In this document: one piece after another, positions 8,415 to 17,625 of the stretch
Layout of the letters: each line of letters begins with the position of its first letter
How positions within the stretch are numbered: position 1 is the stretch's first letter
From: Jejubacter sp036620675
GTDB lineage: Bacteria > Pseudomonadota > Gammaproteobacteria > Enterobacterales > Enterobacteriaceae
NCBI GenBank assembly: GCA_036620675.1
Contig: JAZHEE010000002.1
Length of the DNA: 64,000 bases
Strand: one strand, 5' to 3'
Program-made: the position numbers and the translations under genes
Notes under the pieces: generated by a model
What the model saw: the letters and a program-made list of their open reading frames with translations, nothing else
The model's database searches: none
What the model was told of the DNA's origin: nothing

Positions 8415-9878
8415 TTGAGACTCTATGCTGCATTGCGCCAGGCGGTGGAGCGCACCCCCTGGTACTCCCGTCGTAAAAGCTACAGGACGCTGTTCTGGCG
8501 CGAGATCACTCCGCTGGCGGTGCCTATTTTTCTGGAAAACACCTGCGTGCTGCTGATGGGGGTGCTCAGTACCTTCCTGGTCAGTTGGATCGGCAAAGAG
8601 GCGATGGCCGGCGTCGGGCTTGCCGACAGCTTTAATATGGTGATTATGGCCTTCTTCGCCGCGGTGGATCTGGGTACCACGGTGGTGGTCGCCTTTAGCC
8701 TGGGCAAGCGCCAGGGGAAACGGGCCAGGGCGGCGACCCGCCAGTCGCTGGTATTGATGACGCTTATCGCCATCGGGCTGGCGATACTAATTCACGTGGT
8801 GGGGCAGCAGATTATCGATATTATCGCCGGCGCCGCCAGTACCGAGGTTAAAGCGCTGGCGTTGACCTATCTGGAGCTGACCGCCTGGAGCTATCCGGCG
8901 GCGGCTATCGCGCTTATTGGCAGCGGCGCGCTGCGCGGGGCGGGCAACACCCGGATTCCGCTGCTGGTGAACGGCGGCATGAACATCCTCAATATTATTA
9001 TCAGCAGCGTGCTGATTTACGGCCTTTTCTCCTGGCCGGGGCTGGGCTTTATCGGCGCCGGGCTGGGGCTTACCATCTCGCGCTACATTGGCGCGCTGGG
9101 CATTCTTTGGGTGCTGATGAAGGGCTATAAATCGCTGCGGGTGTCGCTGCGCAGCTATTTCCGACCGCTCAACGTGGGGATTCTGTGGGAGGTGCTGGCG
9201 ATTGGCCTGCCCGCCAGCGTGGAGTCGGTACTGTTCAACGGTGGTAAGCTGCTGACCCAGATGTTCGTGGCCGGAATGGGCACCAGCGTGATTGCCGGTA
9301 ACTTTATCGCCTTCTCCATCGCCGGGCTGATTAACCTGCCGGGGAACGCGCTGGGCTCGGCTTCGACCATCATCGTGGGGCGGCGCCTTGGTAAAGGGCA
9401 GCGCGGCCAGGCGGAACGTCAGCTGCGCCACGTTTTCTGGCTGGCGACCATCGGCATGACCGCCATCGCCTGGCTGAGCGCGCCTTTTGCCGGGGTGATG
9501 GCCGCGTTCTATACCCGGGATCCGGATGTGAAAGAGGTGGTGAAGCATCTGATCTGGCTTAATGCGTTGTTTATGCCGATCTGGTCCGCTTCCTGGGTGC
9601 TGCCTGCGGGCATTAAAGGGGCGCGGGACGCCCGTTTTACCATGTGGGTCACCATGCTGGGCATGTGGGGCTGTCGGGTGATTGCCGGTTATATTCTGGG
9701 CATCGAGCTCGGCATGGGAGTAGTTGGGGTCTGGCTGGGGATGTTCCTGGACTGGGCGGTGCGCGCCGCTTTCTTCTACTGGCGTATGGTGAGTGGCCGC
9801 TGGCTGTGGAAGTATCCGCGTCACCCTGAACGGGCGCAGGCGGTGGGTAAGAAAGGCGGGGAAACCCGGTTAGGATGA
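8415..9878 (+). CDS. yeeO: YeeO, MATE-family exporter
   Basis: A 487-residue MATE (multidrug and toxic compound extrusion) transporter with about twelve membrane segments; it matches E. coli YeeO through its length, for example FWREITPLAVPIF near the start, GSGALRGAGNT near residue 175 and the end WRMVSGRWLWKYPR. In E. coli YeeO has been reported to export flavins and dipeptides. The start is taken as TTG at 8415, which gives the conserved N-terminus; E. coli annotations are longer. It lies between two tRNA-Asn genes on the opposite strand, the same layout as E. coli asnW-yeeO-asnU. Confidence 0.9.
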   Translation: MRLYAALRQAVERTPWYSRRKSYRTLFWREITPLAVPIFLENTCVLLMGVLSTFLVSWIGKEAMAGVGLADSFNMVIMAFFAAVDLGTTVVVAFSLGKRQGKRARAATRQSLVLMTLIAIGLAILIHVVGQQIIDIIAGAASTEVKALALTYLELTAWSYPAAAIALIGSGALRGAGNTRIPLLVNGGMNILNIIISSVLIYGLFSWPGLGFIGAGLGLTISRYIGALGILWVLMKGYKSLRVSLRSYFRPLNVGILWEVLAIGLPASVESVLFNGGKLLTQMFVAGMGTSVIAGNFIAFSIAGLINLPGNALGSASTIIVGRRLGKGQRGQAERQLRHVFWLATIGMTAIAWLSAPFAGVMAAFYTRDPDVKEVVKHLIWLNALFMPIWSASWVLPAGIKGARDARFTMWVTMLGMWGCRVIAGYILGIELGMGVVGVWLGMFLDWAVRAAFFYWRMVSGRWLWKYPRHPERAQAVGKKGGETRLG

Positions 9879-10008
9879 AGCTGTCGACCCGGCGGCGTAT
9901 CTGCTGTTGGAAGAGCCAGCCAACTTACATGTCCACTCTCGTTGGGAGGTCGGGCTGCCGCCGGTGTTTATGGTGACCAGGCGCAGGGTGCGTCGTGTTT
10001 GAACGAGA

Positions 10009-10042
10009 AAAGGCCCGCTTAAGTTACCTTAAGCGGGCCTTT
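10009..10042 (-). terminator. terminator of tRNA-Asn (second copy)
   Basis: A 15-bp perfect stem (aaaggcccgcttaag / cttaagcgggccttt, loop TTAC) immediately past the tRNA 3' end on the minus strand. The stem carries its own U-run. Confidence 0.85.
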
Positions 10043-10049
10043 CAGAATC

Positions 10050-10125
10050 TGGCTCCTCCGACTGGACTCGAACCAGTGACATACGGATTAACAGTCCGCC
10101 GTTCTACCGACTGAACTACGGAGGA
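10050..10125 (-). tRNA. tRNA-Asn (GTT), copy 2, variant acceptor stem
   Basis: A 76-base tRNA-Asn identical to the other three copies except for one acceptor base pair: it starts TCCTCCG and ends CGGAGGAGCCA, where the others have TCCTCTG and CAGAGGAGCCA. The U-A pair at position 6:67 has become C-G, a compensated change. Anticodon GTT and T-arm are unchanged. Confidence 0.95.
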
Positions 10126-10248
10126 ATTGGGTTAACGGGGCGCATATTAGCGGGGGGCGCTGGGCTTGTCAAAGCCTGTTTTCACCAAAAGCGCGCGTTT
10201 GCCGATAATTTCTGCAAACGCGCAAAACAAGGCCTTTTTTAGCGCTAT

Positions 10249-11706
10249 TTATCGGAATGGCGGCTCGTTAAAAGTACGTAATTTACGTGAATGCAGACGC
10301 TCGCCTTCGGCCCGCAGCAGGTCAATGGCGCGAATGCCGATTTGTAAATGTTCCGATATTGCCCCCTCATAGAACCGATTCGCCTGACCCGGTAGCTTAA
10401 TTTCGCCGTGCAGCGGCTTATCGGAAACGCACAGCAGCGTACCGTAAGGCACCCGGAAGCGATAGCCCTGGGCCGCGATAGTGGCGCTTTCCATATCGAT
10501 AGCCACGGCGCGGCTCTGGTTAAAGCGCAGCGCCGAGGCGGAATAGCGCAGTTCCCAGTTGCGGTCGTCGGTGGTCACCACGGTACCGGTACGCAGCCGC
10601 TGTTTGACCTCTACGCCCGGCATGCCGCTGACCTGTTTGGTAGCGTCGTACAGGGCACGCTGTACTTCGGCGATGCTGGGAATGGGAATATCCGGCGGCA
10701 GCACCGCATCCAGCACGTGGTCGTCGCGCAGATAGGCGTGGGCCAGCACGTAATCGCCGATGGCCTGGCTTTCACGCAGACCGCCGCAGTGGCCTATCAT
10801 CAGCCAGGCGTCCGGGCGCAGCACCGCCAGGTGATCGCAGATGGTCTTGGCGTTGGAAGGGCCGACGCCGATATTAATCAGCGTAATTCCCTGTCCGTCG
10901 GCGGTGACCAGGTGCCAGGCGGGCATTTGATGCTTCTTCCAGGCCAGATCGGAGATCTCCTGTTCCGGGGTTTCGGTATCGGCGGTGATCCAGTTGCCTC
11001 CGGCGCAGGAGAGGGCGACGTAAGGACTGTCCGGATCCAGAATCTGTTCGCAGCCCCAACTGATAAATTCGTCCACGTAGCGGGTGTAGTTGGTAAACAG
11101 CACAAACGGCTGGAAGTGCTCCGGCGGCGTGCCGGTGTAGTGGCGCAGGCGCGCCAGGGAAAAGTCGACCCGTCGGGCGTCAAAGTGCGACAGCGGGTAA
11201 TGTTCGGTTGGGTGCCACAAACCATCGGCCGTTTCATCACCAATCAGCGCCAGTTCGGTATTGGGGAAGTGGCGCGCCAGGCCTGCGCTCATTGAGCGAT
11301 CCAGCCCCAGTTCTGCGCCGTCAATTACGTAAGGCCAGGGAATCTCATGCTGCGAAGGTGCAACGCTAATCTGCGCGCCATAGTCGCTGTACAGCAGGGT
11401 GAGCTGTTCTTCCAGGTAGCCGCGAAAAAGCGAAGGTTGGGTGATGGTAGTAGCGTAGCTGCCAGGGTGGGTAAAGCGTCCCCAGGCCCTGCTGCGCGGC
11501 GCACTGCGCGGCTCGCCGTCCCAGCTTACCCGCAGTTCGGGATAAACGAAAAGCCCGGCGCTGCGCGCCTGTGCGGACGGCAGCTCGCCGGTCTCGATGT
11601 AGCGTGCGATGGCTTCGCGCAGTGCCGCGACGGCGTTCTGGTATAGCTGTTCCAGTTTATCCAGCGCCTGAGCGGGCGTCAGGCTGGCTGCGTTATCCTG
11701 GGTCAT
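10249..11706 (-). CDS. amn: AMP nucleosidase
   Basis: A 485-residue protein, close to the 484 of E. coli Amn, which splits AMP into adenine and ribose 5-phosphate in the cytoplasm. An N-terminal Amn-specific domain is followed from about residue 270 by a nucleoside phosphorylase-like domain with LINIGVGPSNAKTICDHLA, WLMIGHCGGL and the substrate-site stretch AIDMESATIAAQG. It is next to a tRNA-Asn and near shiA, as in E. coli. In E. coli amn is a Pho-regulon member; I did not find a convincing Pho box in the short leader. Confidence 0.95.
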   Translation of the reverse strand: MTQDNAASLTPAQALDKLEQLYQNAVAALREAIARYIETGELPSAQARSAGLFVYPELRVSWDGEPRSAPRSRAWGRFTHPGSYATTITQPSLFRGYLEEQLTLLYSDYGAQISVAPSQHEIPWPYVIDGAELGLDRSMSAGLARHFPNTELALIGDETADGLWHPTEHYPLSHFDARRVDFSLARLRHYTGTPPEHFQPFVLFTNYTRYVDEFISWGCEQILDPDSPYVALSCAGGNWITADTETPEQEISDLAWKKHQMPAWHLVTADGQGITLINIGVGPSNAKTICDHLAVLRPDAWLMIGHCGGLRESQAIGDYVLAHAYLRDDHVLDAVLPPDIPIPSIAEVQRALYDATKQVSGMPGVEVKQRLRTGTVVTTDDRNWELRYSASALRFNQSRAVAIDMESATIAAQGYRFRVPYGTLLCVSDKPLHGEIKLPGQANRFYEGAISEHLQIGIRAIDLLRAEGERLHSRKLRTFNEPPFR

Positions 11707-11867
11707 GGTCTCTCCTTGCAGAGTAGTACAGGAAGCATTGCCGATAGTATGTCACAGCATCGTCAGAACAGAAGGGGCAGTCTGAATTCCGCATCCCGGG
11801 CTACACTGTGAAAGGGCTGAGAGTCACCCGAACGCCATTCATCGCACAGACGTTTAAGGATCCTTAA

Positions 11868-12953
11868 ATGAGCATGATGAAAGCCGCCGCTTTTATTGAA
11901 AAAGGGCGAATCGAGATCGTGGATAAGAAAATTCCCGCGCCTGGTCCGGGCGATGCCCTGGTGAAAATCACCACCACCACCATCTGCGGTACCGATATCC
12001 ATATTCTGCATGGCGACCATCCGGTTGCTCCCGGGTTGACCGTAGGGCATGAGCCGGTTGGCATTATCGAGAAGCTGGGCAGCAACGTGCGGGGCTATCG
12101 GGAAGGGCAGCGGGTGCTGGCTGGCGCGATCTGCCCGACCTTTACCTCTTACCCCTGCCAGGATGGCGTTTCCTCGCAGGATGGCTCCCACCTTGCCGGG
12201 TGCGGCTGCCACGGCTACAAGCCTTTTGGCGGCTGGCGCTTTGGGAATGTGATTGACGGCACTCAGGCGGAATATCTGCTGGTGCCGGATGCCGAGGCGA
12301 ACCTGGCGCCGATCCCCGATGGTCTTTCCGATGAGCAGGTGCTGATGTGCCCGGATGTGATGTCCACCGGTTTCAAAGGGGCGGAAAACGCGGCGATAAA
12401 AATCGGCGATATTGTCGCGGTTTTCGCCCAGGGCCCTGTTGGCCTGTGCGCCACCGCCGGTGCGCGACTACGCGGCGCCAGCGTGGTGATTGCTATCAGT
12501 AGCGCGCCGGAGCGTCTTGAGATGGCGACCCGTATGGGGGCTAATGTGCTGCTGAACTATAAGCAGGTCGATGTGGTGGATGAGATCATGAAGCTTACCG
12601 GTGGGCGCGGAGTGGATGCCAGCATTGAGTGTCTGGGTACCCGAACGACCTTCGAGCAGGCGTTGCGGGTGCTGAAGCCCGGTGGAACGCTGTCCAGCCT
12701 GGGAGTGTACAGCGAGGATCTGCAACTGCCGGTTAGCGCCTTCGCCAGCGGGTTGGGGGATCACACCATTCGTACCAGTTTGTGTCCGGGAGGCAAGGAG
12801 CGAATGCGCAGAATGATGAATGTGGTGCAGCATGGCGGTCTGGATTTCGCGTCGCTGGTCACGCACCGTTTCCGGCTGGAGCAGATAGTCGACGCCTACC
12901 GACTGTTTGAAGAGAAGCGGGACGGGGTGATTAAGCTGGCGCTGACGACCTGA
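11868..12953 (+). CDS. Zinc-dependent NAD(P) alcohol dehydrogenase
   Basis: A 361-residue medium-chain dehydrogenase. Catalytic zinc ligands are visible as Cys in TTICGTDIH (about residue 39), His-Glu in GHEPVG (about 61) and a later acidic region; the Rossmann nucleotide motif is AQGPVGLCA near residue 190. The usual four-Cys structural-zinc lobe is altered (Cys in CPTFTSYPCQ and AGCGCH), as in the isopropanol dehydrogenase/sorbitol dehydrogenase-like branch that acts on secondary alcohols. It has its own leader and a terminator hairpin shared with shiA. The gene is not part of the E. coli amn-shiA neighbourhood. Substrate unknown. Confidence 0.8.
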   Translation: MSMMKAAAFIEKGRIEIVDKKIPAPGPGDALVKITTTTICGTDIHILHGDHPVAPGLTVGHEPVGIIEKLGSNVRGYREGQRVLAGAICPTFTSYPCQDGVSSQDGSHLAGCGCHGYKPFGGWRFGNVIDGTQAEYLLVPDAEANLAPIPDGLSDEQVLMCPDVMSTGFKGAENAAIKIGDIVAVFAQGPVGLCATAGARLRGASVVIAISSAPERLEMATRMGANVLLNYKQVDVVDEIMKLTGGRGVDASIECLGTRTTFEQALRVLKPGGTLSSLGVYSEDLQLPVSAFASGLGDHTIRTSLCPGGKERMRRMMNVVQHGGLDFASLVTHRFRLEQIVDAYRLFEEKRDGVIKLALTT

Positions 12954-12956
12954 GCC

Positions 12957-12990
12957 GCGCAGACGGAGAGCCGGTGCTCTCCGTCTGCGC
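12957..12990. terminator. long hairpin between convergent genes
   Basis: A 15-bp perfect stem (gcgcagacggagagc / gctctccgtctgcgc, loop CGGT) fills the space between the alcohol dehydrogenase and shiA. There is no U-run on either strand, so it may act as an RNA-end protecting or transcription-blocking hairpin rather than a classical terminator. Confidence 0.6.
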
Positions 12991-12992
12991 CG

Positions 12993-14312
12993 TCAGTGCT
13001 GTTGTGGCGCCTTCATCAACAGGGCCGTCGCCCCGGAGAGCAGGCAGCCCGCCAGCAGATAAATCGCCACGCTGTGCCAGTCGCCGCCGGACAACGTGAC
13101 CAGCGCCGCAGCGATAAAGGGCGTAAAGCCGCCGCCGACCACGCTTGCTACCTGATAGCCGACGCCTGCGCCACTGTAGCGATAGCTGGCGCCGAACATC
13201 TCGGTGAACATCGGCTGCTGAACGCAGACCACCATATCGTGCGCGACATTGGCCAGCATGATCGAAAAGAAGACAGTCCAGAATATCGACTGCGCTTCCA
13301 GGGCCATAAAGAAAGGGAAGGCGCAGAGTGTTCCTACCAGCGCGCCTGTAATATAGATACGACGGCGGCCAAAGCGGTCTGCCAGCCAGGCGAAGCAGGG
13401 GATGGTCAGGCAACTGAGGCCGCCTACCAGCAGGCCGATATTCAGAAACAGCTCGCGCGGCAGCCCCAGGTTCTGGGTCGAGTAGTTAAGCGCGAAGGCG
13501 GTGACGATATACATGGTCAGCAGTTCGCACAGCCGCAGCGCGATAATCTTCAGGAAGGCGCCCGGGTGGCGAATCAGCGCTTCGATAACCGGCAGGCGCT
13601 GCTTAACGCGCGGCGGCCGGGTCTGGCGCTGCTGTTCAAACTCGGCAGATTCCGCCATGCCATTGCGCACCCACAGCGCCGCCAGCACCAGCACAATGCT
13701 GAACAGGAAGGGGATACGCCAGCCCCAGCTCAGAAACTGCACGTCGGTAGTAACATGGCTTATCAGCGAAACCAGACCGGTGGAAAGCAACAGGCCGACG
13801 CCGTAGCCTACCTGTACACCGCTGCTGTAGAAGGCTTTCTTCTTTTTGGGGGCGCTCTCTACCGACAGCAGCGCCGCGCCGCCCCATTCGCCGCCGACGG
13901 CAAAGCCCTGGATTGCCCGCAGGGTCACCAGCAGCACCGGCGCCCACCAGCCGATGGTGGCGAAAGAGGGCAGAATGCCGATAAGCGCGGTGGCGATACC
14001 CATCATCCACACGGTCATCATCAGCATTCGTTTACGACCCAACCGGTCACCAAAGTGGCCGAAGATTACGCCGCCCAGCGGGCGGAACAGAAAACCGACC
14101 CCAAAGGTGGCGAAGGCCGCGAGAGTACCCATAGCGGGATCAATCTGCGGGAAAAATTCGCTGTTAAAGACCAGCGCGGCGGTAATGCCATAGAGCAGAA
14201 AGTCATACCAGTCTACGACGGCGCCAGCGAAGCTACCCCAGGCGGCTCGACGGGCGCGATGAAGAGATGCAGTCTCCTTATCAGGGGAAGCGGAGATGAG
14301 CGTGGAGTCCAT
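12993..14312 (-). CDS. shiA: ShiA shikimate:H+ symporter
   Basis: A 439-residue major facilitator superfamily protein (metabolite:H+ symporter group), one residue longer than E. coli ShiA and matching it closely: SFAGAVVDWYDFLLYG near residue 30, the loop motif GHFGDRLGRKRML near 90 and RAIQGFAVGGEWGGAAL near 135. Twelve membrane segments are expected. It imports shikimate for the aromatic amino acid pathway. The start is set at 14312 (MDSTLIS) rather than an upstream codon, to match the homologue. It neighbours amn as in E. coli, with an extra dehydrogenase between. Confidence 0.93.
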   Translation of the reverse strand: MDSTLISASPDKETASLHRARRAAWGSFAGAVVDWYDFLLYGITAALVFNSEFFPQIDPAMGTLAAFATFGVGFLFRPLGGVIFGHFGDRLGRKRMLMMTVWMMGIATALIGILPSFATIGWWAPVLLVTLRAIQGFAVGGEWGGAALLSVESAPKKKKAFYSSGVQVGYGVGLLLSTGLVSLISHVTTDVQFLSWGWRIPFLFSIVLVLAALWVRNGMAESAEFEQQRQTRPPRVKQRLPVIEALIRHPGAFLKIIALRLCELLTMYIVTAFALNYSTQNLGLPRELFLNIGLLVGGLSCLTIPCFAWLADRFGRRRIYITGALVGTLCAFPFFMALEAQSIFWTVFFSIMLANVAHDMVVCVQQPMFTEMFGASYRYSGAGVGYQVASVVGGGFTPFIAAALVTLSGGDWHSVAIYLLAGCLLSGATALLMKAPQQH

Positions 14313-14674
14313 AGTTGTCCTGTCTGTTGATTTGGTTTTTTTTATTAGTATCGGGAGCGGATCGCTCGCATTGCAGTCGCCGTCCGTTGCCGGCGGCAAC
14401 AGTGAGACTACCGTGATGGGCCGCGAGTGAAAACGATTTTATCAACCTCATTCGGGATAAAGGGAAAAATAAGAGCAATGCGGGGGATAATTCGCCTGAA
14501 GCCCGTGATTAATGCGTGTAAACGTTCATCGCTGGCAGAAAATCCTGGTGCATCGCACCTTATTTCCCTGTGGTTATACAACCGCCAGGATCTGAATAAT
14601 GAATTATGATTAAGTTTCGCAGGGGCACCGATCTTCAGTCACTGAAGGTGATGATTAAATAATGGCGGATAAAG
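14313..14674. other. Intergenic space between shiA and the outer-membrane gene
   Basis: About 360 bases without a supported gene. It must hold the shiA promoter on the minus strand and the promoter of the 14675 gene on the plus strand. The right part is AT-rich. I see no convincing operator or RNA gene in it. Confidence 0.5.
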
Positions 14675-15643
14675 ATGATGGGTAATCGTTCTCTGGTGTT
14701 ATCGGGCATGCTGTTATGGGCCGGGAGTGAAATGGCAATGGCTGAACCGCTGCCGATAGACCTGGAGCCAGTACGTAACTCAATGCGCAATGAGGCCGGC
14801 GATCTGGCCAGGCTTTATCAGGAGCTATCCATTATTAGCGTTACGTCGGGCATCAGCGCGGCAAATTTTCGCGCCGATCATGACGCCAGCGATCCTCTGG
14901 ATATTGATTCATGGAAATTAGCGCCGGATTACGCATTCGATATCGGTATTGACGGTTTCCGACCTTATATTGAAGGCACCTTCGGTTATGTAAGAAGCGA
15001 TCAGAACCTCGACTTAGGCGACAGTGACTACCTGAGACTGGATACCAAAACGCTCTCCGCTTTGGGTGGAGTGGGGGTGGAATTTGATATCTCCAGCAAT
15101 ACCATTTTACGCCCAATGGCGCTGGTTGGTTATTCGCATACCTCGAACGACGCCTCTTCTGCCGGATTCCTGGGGGATACCCTTTATAGAGCGGGGCGCG
15201 GCATTATGGCTGATTTTAAAATGCGTAGCATGCTATATGGCGGTGCGCTGGAGCTGGAGCAGCGCCACCGCTGGGACAATGATGTGAAGCTCACCGCCAA
15301 CCTGCGCTATGACTATCTGGTCGATGATACTTACAGCGCCAGCGATTCGTCGCTGGAGGGGCGCAACGAATTTAATGTGTTAACGGGGGCTACCGAGCTT
15401 AATGGCCCGACCGACCTCGCGCCGTTTGGCCTACCGCTACGCTGGATTGGTTTTATTACCGGTACTTATATGCCTGATACCCGCAACAATATTGGCTTTG
15501 ACTATTTTATGGAGATTGGCGGCGGTATCGAACTGGTGGATAAGGATGTTATTCCGGGCATCGAAGGCGTCAGCCTGCGCGGTTCAGGCATTGTCGGTGA
15601 CGGCGTGGATGGCTGGAGTGTTGGACTGAATGCCGAGTTTTAA
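14675..15643 (+). CDS. Outer-membrane beta-barrel protein, family not recognised
   Basis: A 322-residue exported protein. A Sec signal peptide (hydrophobic LVLSGMLLWAG) ends near AMAEP. The mature part is rich in alternating polar/hydrophobic strands with many glycines and aspartates (IGIDGFRPYIEGTFGYV, ILRPMALVGYSH, LTANLRYDYLV) and the chain ends in NAEF, with the terminal Phe typical of proteins folded by the Bam complex. It resembles Solitary barrels or autotransporter-like translocators without a passenger. It stands alone between shiA and the tRNA-Asn island. Function unknown. Confidence 0.7.
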   Translation: MMGNRSLVLSGMLLWAGSEMAMAEPLPIDLEPVRNSMRNEAGDLARLYQELSIISVTSGISAANFRADHDASDPLDIDSWKLAPDYAFDIGIDGFRPYIEGTFGYVRSDQNLDLGDSDYLRLDTKTLSALGGVGVEFDISSNTILRPMALVGYSHTSNDASSAGFLGDTLYRAGRGIMADFKMRSMLYGGALELEQRHRWDNDVKLTANLRYDYLVDDTYSASDSSLEGRNEFNVLTGATELNGPTDLAPFGLPLRWIGFITGTYMPDTRNNIGFDYFMEIGGGIELVDKDVIPGIEGVSLRGSGIVGDGVDGWSVGLNAEF

Positions 15644-15938
15644 TTTATCGGGAAAACCATCATTCATCTGTTTTTTAATAAGGATTCCGGCATCTGGTCA
15701 TTGGGGGGATGCATAGTGATGCGGTTGCCCGACGAATTTATTTTTCCGGTGCTGAGCCCCAAAATGACCGGATATTCGTTGTCCGCCGGCAACCTTTTCC
15801 AGCATTACCCGTTAATTCATGATGATAATCCGGGGATTACCTGGTCCGGGTGACGGCATTCTGCTGCCGGGGATAGCAGCGCTTTTAGCCATTAACGAAA
15901 AGACTGAATGCGTCTTGCGCTTTTCGCGTATAAAAAGC

Positions 15939-15975
15939 AAAAATCCCGCTTAAGTTTCCTTAAGCGGGATTTTTT
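15939..15975 (-). terminator. displaced tRNA-Asn terminator
   Basis: A 16-bp perfect stem (starting aaaaatcccgcttaag, loop TTTC) with a U-run, of the same design as the terminators directly behind the other tRNA-Asn genes. Here it is followed not by a tRNA but by a 16-base tRNA 3'-end fragment; the matching tRNA lies 1.65 kb away. The insertion of the small island separated the tRNA from its terminator. Confidence 0.8.
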
Positions 15976-15996
15976 GAATCTGGCTCCTCTGACTGG
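15976..15996. repeat. attachment-site direct repeat (distal copy)
   Basis: Twenty-one bases beginning gaatctggctcc are identical to 17626-17646, which is the 3' end of the tRNA-Asn gene plus five bases downstream. Beyond the repeat the sequences diverge at once. This is the footprint of site-specific integration into the tRNA. Confidence 0.85.
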
Positions 15997-16314
15997 GATC
16001 GCCTTTGCCATTAACTGGCTGATTAACAATCTAAATCTAAAACTGCGAAAACTTCGCCGAAACCCTGATTGAGAGCAACGATCCCACACTCAAAATGGCG
16101 CTCTGCGGCAGACTTAATGCTTGTCTGTTGCTGCTTCAGCCCACGCTGTTAGAACCTGTCCCATCCCATCTTATTGAAAGCCTGACCGTTGACACCCTCC
16201 CTGCAAATTCCCCCCTCTTGCATGTTATTCACTGAAATACCCGAATGCGTCTTCATCTTTGCAGTAATGACGCATGAATCCCTCATCCCATCACTTCATA
16301 ATCTACTTTATAGC

Positions 16315-16344
16315 TTTACATCTATATAGCATTTAACCTATATT
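16315..16344 (+). promoter_or_regulatory. likely promoter of the higBA-like pair
   Basis: TTTACA (16315-16320) and TATATT (16339-16344) are separated by 18 bases and lie just ahead of the toxin start, a good sigma-70 match in an AT-rich stretch. The 300 bases to its left (15997-16314) hold no gene that I can support. Confidence 0.55.
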
Positions 16345-16358
16345 AATTGGGAGGTCCC

Positions 16359-16712
16359 GTGTGGACAATTAAAACAACGGATACGTTTGATAACTGGTTT
16401 ACCTCGCTCAATGATACCGATCGGGCCAGCGTGCTGGCAGCGCTGTTGGTCCTGCGGGAAAAGGGGCCGGGGTTGTCCAGACCTTATGCTGATACGATCA
16501 GAGGCTCCCGCTACAGCAACATGAAAGAGTTGCGCGTTCAGAGCAGGGGCGATCCGATACGGGCGTTTTTCGCTTTTGACCCGGCCCGTACTGGTATCGT
16601 GCTTTGTGCCGGAAATAAGGTCGGCAATGAAAAACGTTTTTACGATGAGATGCTCCCGGTCGCAGACCGGGAATTCACGAACTGGCTGAACACATTAAAA
16701 GAGAAGGAGTAA
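16359..16712 (+). CDS. HigB/RelE-type toxin (phage Gp49-like family)
   Basis: A 117-residue protein of the phage-derived Gp49-like/HigB group, ribosome-dependent or mRNA-cleaving toxins. It begins WTIKTTDTFDNWF and has the family core MKELRVQSRGDPIRAFFAFDP, then AGNKVGNEKRFYDEMLPVADREF. The start is taken as GTG at 16359 behind GGGAGG, which gives the family N-terminus; an upstream TTG is less likely. The toxin-first order and four-base gap to the antitoxin are typical of HigBA modules. It is cargo of the small tRNA-Asn island and looks intact. Confidence 0.82.
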   Translation: MWTIKTTDTFDNWFTSLNDTDRASVLAALLVLREKGPGLSRPYADTIRGSRYSNMKELRVQSRGDPIRAFFAFDPARTGIVLCAGNKVGNEKRFYDEMLPVADREFTNWLNTLKEKE

Positions 16713-16716
16713 CGCG

Positions 16717-17019
16717 ATGGGCAGAACGCTGGAACAGCTTATTGCGGATGAAAAACCTGAAGTCGTGGCCGAAGCTCAGGCGATGGCGACGGACATCCTG
16801 CTCAACATTCACCTTGCCGAACTGCGTGAGAAGGTACAAAAAACGCAGGTGGAAATGGCACAGGCGCTGGGCATCAGGCAACCTACCGTTGCAGGAATGG
16901 AAAAACCAGGGCGCGATTTGAAGCTTTCCACTCTCAAACGCTACGTTGAAGCGACTGGCGGCAAGCTACGTCTTGATGTTGAGCTGCCGGATGGTTCTCA
17001 CTACGGATTTGTACTGTAA
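16717..17019 (+). CDS. HigA-type antitoxin, XRE family
   Basis: A 100-residue helix-turn-helix protein: the HTH covers about residues 38-70 (KTQVEMAQALGIRQPTVAGME) and the C-terminus carries the antitoxin signature LKLSTLKRYVEATGGKLRLDVELPDG, cut here by nothing. AAGGAG precedes the ATG. It should neutralise the upstream toxin and repress the operon. A decayed second copy lies at 7882-8097 beside another tRNA-Asn. Its last 54 bases overlap, antisense, a continuation of the integrase relic frame. Confidence 0.85.
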   Translation: MGRTLEQLIADEKPEVVAEAQAMATDILLNIHLAELREKVQKTQVEMAQALGIRQPTVAGMEKPGRDLKLSTLKRYVEATGGKLRLDVELPDGSHYGFVL

Positions 17020-17049
17020 ACGCTGACGTTCCCTGAACCTGAGCGTCAA

Positions 17050-17469
17050 CCCCTTCATGACGGGCATATGACCAATTGTCGAGAAGATATGGTTTTTCAT
17101 ACTGGCAAGGATGCGCTCTGCATAGTCAGCCGACCACTTTTTGTTGGTTTTGTGCCATGCCAGCGCCACGGCTTCAAAGCATTTTTCCGGTGACGCGGCG
17201 GGTTTTTCAGTCATTAGTTGTTGCGCGGGATTGATATTCTGCGCCAGTAGCTTACGGATACCGTCGCGCTGCTGGCGAGCGTTGGAAAGCGAGACCTGCG
17301 GATAGGCGCCTAACGCGATGCGGGATTCTTTTCGGTTAAAGCGATATTTGAGATACCAGAGGCGTGAGCCGCCCGGATTGACAAGCAGATACAGGCCCTG
17401 TGAATCAGTCAGTTTACAGGGGTTATCAGAAGGCTTGATACTGCGGATTTTCGCGCCGGACAGGGACAT
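17050..17469 (-). pseudogene. P4-type integrase, N-terminal fragment
   Basis: The frame starts at 17469 with the arm-binding domain of P4-family tyrosine recombinases: KIRSIKPSDNPCKLTDSQGL, then GSRLWYLKYRF and RIALGAYPQVSLSNAR. It continues into the core-binding region (KWSADYAERILASMKNHIF) and then loses homology at about 17055; the catalytic R-H-R-Y domain is absent. The open frame runs on to 16966 without meaning. Start and direction, just inside the tRNA-Asn end of the island, are exactly where a P4-like integrase belongs. Confidence 0.8.
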
Positions 17470-17625
17470 ATGGTGGTCACTCCATTATCGAACTGAAATG
17501 ACCCCAAATCAGACCACCAATTTCGCCGGATGCGCAGGGAAAACCAGATACGCATCGGGAAAGATTTTCACGCTAACTTATTGAAACCTAATTGAACAGG
17601 GACTTATAAGCACGCCTGAAAACAA

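Noticed and set aside
10408..11295. A 295-codon plus-strand open frame
   Set aside because: Entirely antisense to amn, which is well supported.
12996..14330. A 444-codon plus-strand open frame
   Set aside because: Antisense to shiA; composition is rich in Gln/Arg/Gly as expected from a reversed membrane-protein gene.
15644..15938. Possible gene between the outer-membrane protein and the displaced terminator
   Set aside because: No frame with a start, ribosome site and coding character was found.
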